64,000 nt of DNA from Okeanomitos corallinicola TIOX110 (GTDB lineage: Bacteria; Cyanobacteriota; Cyanobacteriia; Cyanobacteriales; Nostocaceae), in the NCBI RefSeq assembly GCF_038050375.1, contig NZ_CP150886.1:868001-932000 (forward strand), written 5' to 3'. A program made the position numbers and the translations under genes. Of this stretch, positions 46,972 to 55,551 are shown one piece after another. The notes under the pieces are model-generated. The model saw only the letters and a program-made list of their open reading frames with translations. It searched no databases and had not been told where the DNA came from. How positions within the stretch are numbered: position 1 is the first letter of the stretch; every line of letters starts with the position of its first letter.

Positions 46972-47679
46972 ATGACTATTGCTGGTTCCAACGGTTCCAA
47001 TCTCTCACAATCTCCTCTGATTTCTGACTTAGCACAAGCCATTAGTAGCAGACCTGATCGTAACACCCACGATGGTAAGCAAGCAGATTTGCATCCACCC
47101 TCAGAGGAGAGTATAGAGGAAATGATGGAAGCTGTGCGAACAATGCTGATAGGTGTTGGCGAAGATCCAGAACGGGAAGGATTATTAAAAACACCCAAGC
47201 GTGTAGCTAAAGCTATGAAATTTCTCACCAGTGGCTATAATCAATCTTTAGAAGAATTGGTGAATGGTGCGATTTTTGACGAAGGCCATGAAGAGATGGT
47301 GTTAGTCAGAGATATTAATTTCTTTAGTCTCTGTGAACATCATATGTTGCCATTTATGGGTAGAGCGCACGTTGCTTATATTCCCAATCAGAAAGTGGTT
47401 GGTTTAAGTAAATTGGCGCGGATTGTCGAAATGTATTCTCGCCGTTTGCAAGTACAAGAAAGGTTAACTAGACAAATTGCCGAGGCAATTCAAACCATTC
47501 TTGAACCTAAAGGTGTGGCTGTGGTGATGGAAGCTACCCATATGTGTATGGTGATGCGCGGTGTACAAAAACCTGGTTCTTGGACTGTTACCAGTTCTAT
47601 GGTTGGTGTTTTCCAAGAAGATCAAAAAACCCGTGAAGAGTTCCTAAGTTTGATTCGTCATCAAGCCTCATTTTTCTAG
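46972..47679 (+). CDS. folE: GTP cyclohydrolase I
   Basis: 235 aa. It opens GTP to 7,8-dihydroneopterin triphosphate, the first step of folate and pterin synthesis. The zinc and catalytic residues are seen in [20 protein letters not shown] and [39 protein letters not shown] marks the family start. About 50 residues ahead of that core are less conserved and may include a later true start. The protein forms a homodecamer in other bacteria. Confidence 0.96.
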   Translation: MTIAGSNGSNLSQSPLISDLAQAISSRPDRNTHDGKQADLHPPSEESIEEMMEAVRTMLIGVGEDPEREGLLKTPKRVAKAMKFLTSGYNQSLEELVNGAIFDEGHEEMVLVRDINFFSLCEHHMLPFMGRAHVAYIPNQKVVGLSKLARIVEMYSRRLQVQERLTRQIAEAIQTILEPKGVAVVMEATHMCMVMRGVQKPGSWTVTSSMVGVFQEDQKTREEFLSLIRHQASFF

Positions 47680-48061
47680 AAATTAGAGCTTTTTAGCATT
47701 ATCGCTCATCCTCAAAATTGTGTCGGGGGTGAGCGATTGGTTTATGGTTTTTTTATCTAAGGCGGAAATAGGCTAAAAGGCTTGATATAGCAAGTCACAG
47801 AGTTAAAAGTCTTTCAGTGTCTAAGTTTTAATTTTGGTTAATGTTCCAACTATTGTTAAGTTTCTTTTCTCACTACAAAAAGGAAATTCCTTATCTCCTA
47901 AAGGTATTGTCAATGCTGAGGTATTTACTGAAGTTAATGTACAGTAGTTATCTATTTTTCAAAGAACCTAAACAAAAAGTAAACAAATAAATACTTTACA
48001 ACTACTGTTATATACTACATACTAACTGATATATAACTTGCTACATCAGGCAACCATCCAG
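47680..48061. other. Spacer after folE
   Basis: 382 bases. Just after folE is a weak inverted pair, ATCGCTCA (47701-47708) / TGAGCGAT (47731-47738), possibly the folE terminator. The rest is AT-rich without coding frames. Confidence 0.45.
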
Positions 48062-48229
48062 ATGTTAAAAGTTAAACAATCTGAAGTTGGGGGGTTAATT
48101 AGGGAATTGGGGTTACGGACTGGTTTAACTCACGAATAGTTTGCAGATGAACTCAGTGTTACTTGTGGTAATGTTAACCGTTGGGAAAATGGGCGATCGA
48201 AGCCTTCACTCAGAACAATATTTAACTAA
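48062..48229 (+). pseudogene. Broken XRE-family HTH gene
   Basis: Reading from the ATG gives MLKVKQSEVGGLIRELGLRT, GLTHE, then an in-frame TAG (48137-48139), then FADELSVTCGNVNRWENGRS and KPS before a second stop. The two parts join into the start of a typical XRE helix-turn-helix (GLTQEQFA pattern, with TAG in place of a Gln codon). The end of the gene is also lost. It lies 38 bases before the HEPN-like gene on the same strand, where a regulator or antitoxin would be expected. Confidence 0.8.
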
Positions 48230-48267
48230 CTGTATTTAAAATAATCACTTTTTAATAGGGAATAAAT

Positions 48268-49527
48268 ATGACTAACAATGCTGACCCAAATTTTTCTCGT
48301 ATAATAGAAGTATTTATTAACAGAATACAAGGTTTAAAAATGAGCTTTCCAATTGTTATAAATGCTTTTGAAAATAGTGAAAAAGAAATTCAGCAGAAAT
48401 TTATTAACTTTGCATCTCAACAATCAATTACTCAAACAGATACAACTATTACTATTCCTCTTGAAAGCGCAACTAACTTTAAACAATTGTGGCAAGAAAA
48501 TATGTCTTTATCTTTGGCATCAAATATTATCAAAAGAAATTTTATTATTTCATTAGTCAGTGAATTTGATATTCATTTAGCTAACTTGGTCAAAGCTATT
48601 TGTCTTACTAAACCTGAAATTCTCAATTCATCTGAAAGACATTTAAGTTTTAAAGAGTTAATACAATTTAAAACACTTGATGAAGCTAGAAATGATATTA
48701 TTGATAGAGAAATAGATGGACTATTAAGAGATAGTCATGCAGAGCATTTTAAATGGTTAGAAAAAAAGTTGGGAATTGATACTTTAAGAAAGTTTTCATC
48801 TTGGAGCAATTTTATAGAAATCACTGAAAGAAGAAATTTATTTGTTCATTGTGATGGTTGTATTTCAACTCAATATTTAACAATTTGTCAGGAAAATAAT
48901 GTAGACATTAATGATTATAAATTAGGAGCTTGGTTGCAAGTTGATGAAACTTATTTTAATAATGCTTATAAATGTATATTTGAAGTAGGAGTTAAATTAG
49001 TTCACGTAATTTGGAGAAAATTAAAACCTGAAGAAAGAGAATCAGCTGATACTGCACTTAATAATTTAGCTGTAGATATTCTAACATCTAATGATTATTT
49101 ACTAGCAAATTTAATACTAGATTTTGCTATGCAAGAACCCAGTATTTTCAAAAAAATGGCTGACGGTACTAAATTGTTAGTAATACTTAACAAGGCGCAA
49201 ACTCTTAAATGGGAAGGTAAAAATCAAGATGCTATTGATAATTTATTAAAAGATACTAATTGGAACATATTAAGTGATGAATTTAAGTTAGCAAACGCAG
49301 TGCTTATAGATAATTTTGATGATGCTTATCAAATCATGAAAAAGATAGGTAATAACTCCAAAATGATTTCAAAGATTCATTATAGAGAATGGCCAATATT
49401 TAGGGAATTTAGAAAGTCTCAACAATTTTTACAAGGTTACGAAGAAGTTTTCAGTGAACCGTTTGACCAGCCTTCTTTATTAAATGAAGAACCCCTTATG
49501 CCGCTTTCAAACGCTGAAAATAACTAG
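48268..49527 (+). CDS. Uncharacterised protein with a HEPN-like RNxxxH motif
   Basis: 419 aa, soluble and mostly helical. The segment around residues 85-200 has ERRNLFVHCDG, with R189-N190-x3-H194 exactly matching the R-x4-6-H (RNxxxH) catalytic motif of HEPN ribonucleases, at the end of a helical stretch as in that fold. The N-terminal about 80 and C-terminal about 180 residues (helical repeats, e.g. AVLIDNFDDAYQIMKKIG) are not recognisable. HEPN proteins are often RNases in toxin-antitoxin and antiviral systems. No MNT-type antitoxin gene is beside it. AT-rich compared with the metabolic genes nearby, suggesting transfer. Confidence 0.55.
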   Translation: MTNNADPNFSRIIEVFINRIQGLKMSFPIVINAFENSEKEIQQKFINFASQQSITQTDTTITIPLESATNFKQLWQENMSLSLASNIIKRNFIISLVSEFDIHLANLVKAICLTKPEILNSSERHLSFKELIQFKTLDEARNDIIDREIDGLLRDSHAEHFKWLEKKLGIDTLRKFSSWSNFIEITERRNLFVHCDGCISTQYLTICQENNVDINDYKLGAWLQVDETYFNNAYKCIFEVGVKLVHVIWRKLKPEERESADTALNNLAVDILTSNDYLLANLILDFAMQEPSIFKKMADGTKLLVILNKAQTLKWEGKNQDAIDNLLKDTNWNILSDEFKLANAVLIDNFDDAYQIMKKIGNNSKMISKIHYREWPIFREFRKSQQFLQGYEEVFSEPFDQPSLLNEEPLMPLSNAENN

Positions 49528-49564
49528 CATAACTAAGGTAAATAATTCAATACTGCTGTAAACA

Positions 49565-49723
49565 ATGATTAATTGTCCTGAATGTTTGACACCACAGCAA
49601 GTACAGTTAATTGCTGAAGCTATTAAAAATTTTACCATTGTTGATAATCCTAGCCCAACATCTAAACCAATTCCTAAACCAATTCCTAAACCAAAGCTTG
49701 TTAAGCATCTGTCGGTTTTTTGA
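49565..49723 (+). CDS. Possible small protein, unknown
   Basis: 52 aa: MINCPECLTPQQVQLIAEAI, then a helix and a repeated KPIPKPIPKPK stretch. A CPEC pair near the N-terminus recalls the start of a small zinc-binding or effector protein. The C-terminal end overlaps the kinase fragment on the other strand, so it may be the 5' stub of a longer gene cut by rearrangement. Support is weak. Confidence 0.3.
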   Translation: MINCPECLTPQQVQLIAEAIKNFTIVDNPSPTSKPIPKPIPKPKLVKHLSVF

Positions 49724-49868
49724 GTTGTTTTAAAACTAAAATTCTCGTCGGAGGATAATTATTATCTTTGACTGTATAGGTAATTCCAAATCCTGTATTA
49801 CTAGATAAAATATCTAGAATTTGATAACGTTCTCTGAGAATAGCACCAATGGGTAAAATATTATTCAT
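49701..49868 (-). pseudogene. N-terminal fragment of a Ser/Thr protein kinase gene
   Basis: From the ATG at 49868 it reads MNNILPIGAILRERYQILDI, LSSNTGFGITYTVKDNN, YPPTRILVLKQLKKP and a stop after 55 codons. This is the opening of a cyanobacterial Hanks-type kinase up to the ATP-binding Lys (VLKQLKK). The Gly-rich loop is altered (SSNTGFG) and everything beyond is gone. A small inverted-repeat element lies just upstream. Confidence 0.75.
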
Positions 49869-49881
49869 ATCTTTGATAAAC

Positions 49882-49960
49882 TGTAGGTTGGGTTGACACA
49901 AGGAAACCCAACATTTTTAAAGTTGTTTTTGAGTTGTGCTGTCGCTTAACCCAACCTACA
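49882..49960. mobile_element. MITE-like element with 13-base terminal inverted repeats
   Basis: TGTAGGTTGGGTT (49882-49894) and AACCCAACCTACA (49948-49960) are perfect inverted ends of a 79-base unit with no coding capacity. The GTAGGTTGGGTT end is a frequent cyanobacterial repeat. It lies between the kinase fragment and the Rpn nuclease gene. Confidence 0.75.
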
Positions 49961-49967
49961 ATTATTC

Positions 49968-50924
49968 TTAATTAGCCTGATTTTGTTTTAACCAGTTTTC
50001 CAAATCTGCAAGTACAGAGAAATCTAATAAATCTTCAGCCAAATTTTCTATTTTTTCTATAGATAATTGCTGAATTTTCGTTAATAACACATCAGGAAAT
50101 TTACCAAAACGGCGCTTTAATAGTCTAATCACAAGGGATATCGCTTCTCGTTCTATTCCTTGTTCTATTCCCTGTTCTATTCCTTGTTCTATTCCTTGTT
50201 CTATTCCTTGTTCTATTCCCTGTTCCAATCCCTGTTCTATTCCTTGTTCCAATCCCTGTTTTAATGCTTCTTCCTTCCATTCTCTAATCGCTCTGGGTTC
50301 TTCTGTAATTGGTCCTAACATAGCTTCTATTTCCTCTCGACTGAGTTTAGTAAGTTTATAAACAATGATGGTCGTCACTAAATCTATTATGGCTTCTTTT
50401 TCTAGGTTGTCTACCTCCGTATTTTTAGCTTTGTTTATTAAAAATTTAGCTGCTTCTACTGCTTTTGTTTCTGGAGTAGTCGTCAGCAACATTAACGCTA
50501 TTCCTAAAGGTTGTTCCTGTAAATCTCCCAGTTCATTAAGATAGATTCTCTTGACTTTATAACTGTCTATTAACACATCATGAATTGTTGAGTTAGATGG
50601 TTCTAGACTACGAGATGGAAAAATTATGACTCCAAACCAGTTATCATAGCGAACTTGGTGACGATACAGAAATGTCATTAATTCGGTAAAAAAGCGATGA
50701 TATAAATCTTCGTCTTCTTGAAATTGCACCTCCGCAAAAAATGCTATTTTGGGATTAGCATGATCAGGTGGTAGAAATACTCCATCAATTCTAAATGCTG
50801 TTTCTTTGACTTCTATGGAATCAAATTGATAATCAGCAGCTTCTGGTGGTTTTTCATCTACCAATTCAAACAGTAAACTAGGAAATTGTTTAAATAATTT
50901 ATAGAAAATGGAATCACGACGCAT
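49968..50924 (-). CDS. Rpn family nuclease / transposase-like protein (DUF2887)
   Basis: 318 aa. The N-terminal PD-(D/E)xK-type domain has MRRDSIFYKLFKQFPSLLFE, RIDGVFLPP (catalytic Asp) and FFAEVQFQ (E-x-Q). A linker (about residues 222-258) is built from repeats of EQGI/EQGL, encoded by 12-base units. The C-terminal DUF4351-like helix pair reads LVIRLLKRRFGKFPDVL. Relatives of RpnA promote recombination and nick DNA. It is common in cyanobacteria in many copies. Confidence 0.9.
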   Translation of the reverse strand: MRRDSIFYKLFKQFPSLLFELVDEKPPEAADYQFDSIEVKETAFRIDGVFLPPDHANPKIAFFAEVQFQEDEDLYHRFFTELMTFLYRHQVRYDNWFGVIIFPSRSLEPSNSTIHDVLIDSYKVKRIYLNELGDLQEQPLGIALMLLTTTPETKAVEAAKFLINKAKNTEVDNLEKEAIIDLVTTIIVYKLTKLSREEIEAMLGPITEEPRAIREWKEEALKQGLEQGIEQGLEQGIEQGIEQGIEQGIEQGIEQGIEREAISLVIRLLKRRFGKFPDVLLTKIQQLSIEKIENLAEDLLDFSVLADLENWLKQNQAN

Positions 50925-51044
50925 TATAAATATTTTTTCTCCTGACTAAAAACCCTGAAAATATTATTAGATTATATTATAATTTATTGGTATTATGTAT
51001 TGCTTTTTATTACCATTTCAATTAACAATGAAATCTAAAATCTT

Positions 51045-52787
51045 ATGAATCAAACCTATACAACGGATGTTTTAGTTGTTGGTGGGGGAGTCGGTGGAAC
51101 AGCGGCCGCTATCCAAGCAGCACGTAGAGGTGCTAATACAATTATAGTCAGTGAATTTTCCTGGCTAGGAGGAATGTTAACCTCCGCTGGCGTAACCGCG
51201 CCTGATGGTAACGAATTAAAATCTTTCCAAACTGGTTTATGGGGGTCATTTCTCAAAAAATTACGTCAAAGACAACCAGAGGGTTTAGATAATAGCTGGG
51301 TGAGTTTTTTTAGCTATCAACCCCAGATAGGTGCAGAAATTTTTGCGGACTGGGTAAAAGAACTACCAAATCTGCAATGGATTTCCGGGAAAGCACCGAT
51401 AGAAGTTTTACGGAAGGGAGGTCGGATCGCAGGTATCCGCTTTGAAGATTTCACGATCAACGCCAAGGTTATTATTGATGGTACAGAATTAGGAGATTTA
51501 TTAGCTTTAGGGGATATTCCTTATCGTTGGGGTTGGGAGTTGCAGTCAAAGTGGGGAGAACCAAGCGCACCAACAGATTTTAATTCTCTGACAGAAAAAT
51601 ACCCTGTACAATCACCGACTCATGTAGTAGTTATGCAAGATTTTGGGGAAAGTATCGCCCCAGAAATTCCACCTGCACCTAATTATGATCCATCTTTATT
51701 TACAGGTGCTTGGGATAATTATGGGGCAGAAAAATTTTTAAACTATGGACGTTTACCCGCAAATTGGTTTATGATTAACTGGCCAATATGTGGCAATGAC
51801 TACGGCCAAAACGTCGGGCGTTTGATAGAGTCAAACATAGCAAGACGTGAGTTTCACCAAGAATGTTTCTGGCATAGCCAAAACTTTGCCCACTTTATTC
51901 AAACTCACCTTGGTAAACGTTACGGTTTAGCAGAAGGAGTTTTTCCTAGTCTCTCTCCAGCTTTTGCACTCCATCCCTATTATCGGGAAAGTCGTCGCTT
52001 AGAGGGGCTTATTACCGTCTCTGAGCAAGATATTTTGCCCAGTTCAGATGGTCGAGTTGCAGCCAATTTTGATAATGCAGTTGCTATTGGTAACTACGCC
52101 AATGACCACCATTATCCGGATTTTAATTTTCCACTGCAACCAAAATCTATTCGTTGGGGGGGACGTTGGACAGGAACACCCTTTACTATTCCCTACGGTT
52201 GTTTAATTCCAAAGTCTACGGATGGGTTGCTGGTTTGTGAGAAGAATATTTCTGTCTCTCACATTGCCAATGGAGCAACCAGACTACAACCTGTGGTTAT
52301 GGGTATTGGTCAAGCCGCAGGAATGGCCGCTGCTCTCTGTTGTGAGCTAAATTGTCAGCCCAGGGATTTACCAATAAGGAGGCTGCAAATAGCTTTATTA
52401 ACTGATGAGCGATCGCCAGCATCTATTGTTCCATTTTTCAATTTACCAGTCAATCATCCCGATTGGTTAGACAGACAAATCTATTATTTAGATCACCCAG
52501 AAAAATACCCTCTTGATGGTAATTGTTCTGGCGTACCGCCCATTAATTGTGATTACTTAAATTTAGATTCTTTCACTGGTGTTTTTAATCGCCTGAACCA
52601 GCAAGATTACAGATTTATTATCACAAACCCAACTGATTTATTACAGACAACTTGGAAAATTGTGACTTTGGAATCATTTGTGGATGAGCAACTCCAACAT
52701 TTGCACCAAAATCAAAATATCACTGTTTGGGGTCGTCTAAATTCATCTGGTAATTGGCTACTTGTCGAATATATCGAACAAGTATAA
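51045..52787 (+). CDS. FAD-dependent oxidoreductase
   Basis: 580 aa. The dinucleotide-binding motif VLVVGGGVGGTAAAIQAARR is at residues 7-26, followed by SEFSWLGGMLTSAGV. The pattern, with a second motif GDLLALG after a DGTELGD, is that of the FAD-dependent oxidoreductases near xanthan-lyase-type and fumarate-reductase-like enzymes. No signal peptide or other domain is seen. The substrate is unknown and its neighbours do not help: an accessory nuclease gene on the left and patX on the right. Confidence 0.85.
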   Translation: MNQTYTTDVLVVGGGVGGTAAAIQAARRGANTIIVSEFSWLGGMLTSAGVTAPDGNELKSFQTGLWGSFLKKLRQRQPEGLDNSWVSFFSYQPQIGAEIFADWVKELPNLQWISGKAPIEVLRKGGRIAGIRFEDFTINAKVIIDGTELGDLLALGDIPYRWGWELQSKWGEPSAPTDFNSLTEKYPVQSPTHVVVMQDFGESIAPEIPPAPNYDPSLFTGAWDNYGAEKFLNYGRLPANWFMINWPICGNDYGQNVGRLIESNIARREFHQECFWHSQNFAHFIQTHLGKRYGLAEGVFPSLSPAFALHPYYRESRRLEGLITVSEQDILPSSDGRVAANFDNAVAIGNYANDHHYPDFNFPLQPKSIRWGGRWTGTPFTIPYGCLIPKSTDGLLVCEKNISVSHIANGATRLQPVVMGIGQAAGMAAALCCELNCQPRDLPIRRLQIALLTDERSPASIVPFFNLPVNHPDWLDRQIYYLDHPEKYPLDGNCSGVPPINCDYLNLDSFTGVFNRLNQQDYRFIITNPTDLLQTTWKIVTLESFVDEQLQHLHQNQNITVWGRLNSSGNWLLVEYIEQV

Positions 52788-52831
52788 AATTGGTTTTTTT
52801 ACAGTTAAATTCAATACTTTTTTTCAAATTG

Positions 52832-52837
52832 TCCGGA
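52832..52837 (+). promoter_or_regulatory. TCCGGA (DIF-type) promoter motif upstream of patX
   Basis: TCCGGA lies 63 bases before the patX ATG. It is the sequence described around -35 of HetR-dependent, differentiation-related (DIF) promoters in Anabaena. An AT-rich TAAGTAT follows after 15 bases and could act as the -10 region, which would put the transcript start about 30 bases before the ATG. Confidence 0.6.
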
Positions 52838-52894
52838 TAATCATGTTAAAGCTAAGTATCAGTGAAGTAGAGAGTTCTAAAATAGACATCTACT

Positions 52895-53128
52895 ATGCGT
52901 GCTGCCATTTCACTTTTAGTATCGAGTCTGGTATTCGGCTCCTTAGCTCTTAATTGCGAAGCAGGTACTAGCCTTTCCCGTCTGCTGAATACCAATTCTG
53001 GTTCACAATCACTGCTAGCTGACAATTCTAAGCCTAGTCCCAACGAACCAGAACAACCAGCGCCTCATCGTGGTAGTGGACGTAGAGAATCAATGGAATC
53101 GTTTAGCAATATTCATTCCTTTGTATAA
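52895..53128 (+). CDS. patX: PatX-type RGSGR-containing heterocyst-pattern peptide precursor
   Basis: 77 aa. A hydrophobic signal (about residues 3-20, AAISLLVSSLVFGSLAL) is followed by a polar Ser/Asn/Pro-rich stretch and HRGSGRR, with RGSGR at residues 59-63. RGSGR is the pentapeptide that binds HetR and blocks heterocyst formation in neighbours of a differentiating cell (PatS, HetN). Signal peptide plus HRGSGR is the layout of PatX, widespread in filamentous cyanobacteria. The peptide is not at the C-terminus: 14 residues follow (RESMESFSNIHSFV), so trimming is needed. The upstream TCCGGA motif supports HetR-linked expression. Confidence 0.85.
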   Translation: MRAAISLLVSSLVFGSLALNCEAGTSLSRLLNTNSGSQSLLADNSKPSPNEPEQPAPHRGSGRRESMESFSNIHSFV

Positions 53129-53867
53129 ACACCGTCGCGTCAGACTGCTTGTAGGAGAATTTCTTACTAACACAGCCATCAAATTTAGGAATAACTGGGT
53201 GTTTATCGTCCTTGACCAAGATTACACAACAGAGATAGAGACAGTTAAAGCACTACATCTCTTGTCAAAATCCCAAACTTACATTTTTGGCAAAATTTAA
53301 ACAGTTAAAGCACTACACAACTGCAAAAGTCAGCCATCGTTTCAGATTTTATCTTCTTTGGCAGGAATATAAACAGTTCAATCAACACACATCTGTATAA
53401 CTCAGCAACTGTTGAGTATTTCCTCAGAAAATCGGGTAACTGCGTTAAACCGGACATATATTAGCTAGTTGCTAACTCTAATAGGTGCTAACTTAACTTT
53501 TTTCAACCGCTTCTGTTGTGAATTAAGTATCTATATAGGTTGAGTAACGAAGAGGAAAAAGCAGGATGAGAATAGGAATTTCATTGGTGTAATTAACCTG
53601 TCAAAGCTGCTGTGAGCTAGTAAGTTGGATTATTTAGTACCGTTTGAGATTCATGGAACAGCTTGTTATTGTAGGGACAGGTTTAGATATAGTCTAGTCA
53701 CAAGGTGGAAAACCTTTTTTCCTAAGTTGTCTGATCTGTTGAAGTCCCAACGTCCTTGTCAATTACTATATCTATATTCAGTAACAAATCCTATTTGTTA
53801 TCCTGTTTCTACAGTTCATTTGTGATCATTCTATTTGATTTCCTAGAATCACTACTTCTTTGTTTAG
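53129..53867. other. Long non-coding stretch after patX
   Basis: About 740 bases. The left part has spaced direct repeats: ACAGTTAAAGCACTACA at 53241-53257 and 53301-53317, and a diverged AACAGTTCAATCAACACA near 53372. The frames 53070-53300 and 53625-53825 resemble no protein. It may contain the patX 3' untranslated region or a short RNA; no terminator is evident. Confidence 0.45.
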
Positions 53868-54923
53868 TTAAAGTGGCTTATGAGCAATTAAATATTTGCT
53901 CAGAAAGTGGATTTGTGTCTCGATATTTCGGAAGCCTACTTTCTCCAATCTATCTATTAAATCATCCTTGGTGTAATCCTGATAGTATGGTTCATGGAAA
54001 GTTTTCGCAAAGCCTTCTATCATCTCAGTTAATTCGGCTGAGTCACTTACTTGAATTGAATCACAAATAATAAAAACTCCTCCTGGTTTAGTTACTCGAA
54101 AGCATTGCTCGATCACTGTTTGACGTGCTGCGGCTGGTAATTCATGAAAGAGAAATACAGAAGTCACAGCATGGAAATAATTATCTAAATAAGGTAATTC
54201 TTCTGCGTTTGCCTGTAAAAGTTGTGGCAAGTCGTCAGGATTTTGAGATAGTAATTGATTGGCTTTTCGCAAATATGCTGGTGATAAATCTACACCAAAT
54301 AATGAGACTTTTGGTAGGGCGGATCTGATTAATTTTAGGGTTCTTCCTGTACCGCAAGCTACGTCTAAAATGCGGATTTGTTTTTGTGGTTGTTGCTGAA
54401 ATTTTTGTAGTTCTCCTTTGAGAGGTGATAGAATCCTCCTTCTCATGGGATCGGCTGTACCACCAAAGAGAATTTCTACTTGTAAATCGTATAAATTGGC
54501 TGATAAATCACTTAAATAACCATTGGTTTGGTGATGGAAGTTTTGTAAATAATAACTAGGGTATCCCTGTTGATCTATTTCTGGGGAAAATGCTTGATAT
54601 TTTTTCTGGGTGATTCTTGCCCAAGTTTGGGGTAAATCCAGACAAAGTTGTGGATAGTAAGCAAAGAAGTCTTGCCATTCATTTTCAAATAGTACACTTT
54701 CTGGATATATGCCTTTTTGGGTATCTTGCCAATCTGTTTCTAGTAGCTGATTTAATCTGTTTTGTAGTTTGGCGATCGCCTCTGGAGATACTCGTTTTGT
54801 TGGTTGTTGTTGAGGGTACAGTAAATTTTGTAACTGGGTACTGAGGATTTTGTGACCCAGGCTAAAGTAGTTTTTGCTTTGTTGGCAGGTTTGATAACTC
54901 AGTTTTGTCAAGTTCTCTAACAT
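53868..54923 (-). CDS. Class I SAM-dependent methyltransferase
   Basis: 351 aa. An N-terminal helical region of about 175 residues is followed by a Rossmann-fold methyltransferase with motif I IRILDVACGTGRTLKLI, LFGVDLSPAYLRKANQLL, and RVTKPGGVFIICDSIQ. The pattern resembles the UbiE/Coq5-like group, but the long N-terminal extension is unusual and the substrate is unknown. It lies between patX and gifA without obvious link to either. Confidence 0.88.
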   Translation of the reverse strand: MLENLTKLSYQTCQQSKNYFSLGHKILSTQLQNLLYPQQQPTKRVSPEAIAKLQNRLNQLLETDWQDTQKGIYPESVLFENEWQDFFAYYPQLCLDLPQTWARITQKKYQAFSPEIDQQGYPSYYLQNFHHQTNGYLSDLSANLYDLQVEILFGGTADPMRRRILSPLKGELQKFQQQPQKQIRILDVACGTGRTLKLIRSALPKVSLFGVDLSPAYLRKANQLLSQNPDDLPQLLQANAEELPYLDNYFHAVTSVFLFHELPAAARQTVIEQCFRVTKPGGVFIICDSIQVSDSAELTEMIEGFAKTFHEPYYQDYTKDDLIDRLEKVGFRNIETQIHFLSKYLIAHKPL

Positions 54924-55169
54924 AAATAATAAGTTAATTTTTGTTTACTTTAATTATTTTATGTAACAAAAGCTCAAAAATAAACTCTCTTGTCTATAAA
55001 AAATAAATTTTGATCATCAGTTGGTGAATTCCAATGATTGCCAGCTATGCAGCATAAATACTCATTTTGTAAACAGCAAAATAATTAAAACGATCATAGG
55101 ACTTACGCATTGATTTTTGCCCATGGCGATCGCTTAAAATATTAAGTTTTATCAAGAAAATAGATTTTC

Positions 55170-55183
55170 GTAGTCTGTGATAC
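55170..55183 (+). promoter_or_regulatory. NtcA-type site upstream of gifA
   Basis: GTA-GTCTGTGA-TAC is a perfect GTA-N8-TAC NtcA box. A TACTAT suitable as -10 begins 11 bases after it, so the box covers the -35 region rather than sitting at the usual activating distance of about 22 bases. That geometry fits repression, which is the known effect of NtcA on gif genes. Confidence 0.75.
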
Positions 55184-55257
55184 AGAAAATTAGATACTAT
55201 TAACTTGTAAGAGAAAAGTTAATTTTTTATTACTAAAAACAAGAGAGGAAGAAAATT

Positions 55258-55458
55258 ATGTCTATTCAAGAAAAATCCCGCGCATTGATGGTACGTCAAC
55301 ATCAACAAGTTAAAAATCGGCAACAATCAATGTTGATGCGTGCTACACAAGAATTAGGTCTTCCTCAAGAACTATGCCATTATTGGAATCCAATTCAAGG
55401 GAAAATAGATCCCACTACACAAGCGCTGTACAGTAGTAGTCATGCTTCCATGAGCTAG
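55258..55458 (+). CDS. gifA: Glutamine synthetase inactivating factor IF7
   Basis: 66 aa. It has the IF7 pattern: MSIQEKSRALMVRQHQQVKN, RQQSMLMRATQELG and the ending SSSHASMS. IF7 is a small, largely disordered basic protein that binds and inactivates glutamine synthetase when ammonium is plentiful. Its target gene glnA is next door in convergent orientation, as in Anabaena. An NtcA-type box in its promoter suggests repression under nitrogen starvation; AGAGGAAG precedes the start. Confidence 0.9.
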   Translation: MSIQEKSRALMVRQHQQVKNRQQSMLMRATQELGLPQELCHYWNPIQGKIDPTTQALYSSSHASMS

Positions 55459-55504
55459 ATTGATTAGGTTGAGTGCGAGTCTCAAAAGTGAATAAACGCA
55501 AAAA

Positions 55505-55524
55505 AGCCACCATTGTAGGTGGCT
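55505..55524 (-). terminator. Terminator between gifA and glnA
   Basis: AGCCACC (55505-55511) / GGTGGCT (55518-55524) form a 7-base-pair stem with a 6-base loop. Read on the minus strand it is followed by a T6 run, a typical Rho-independent terminator for glnA. In the gifA direction the following sequence is only moderately T-rich. Confidence 0.8.
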
Positions 55525-55551
55525 AATTTATTGGTTTTTCCTTAATTGCTA

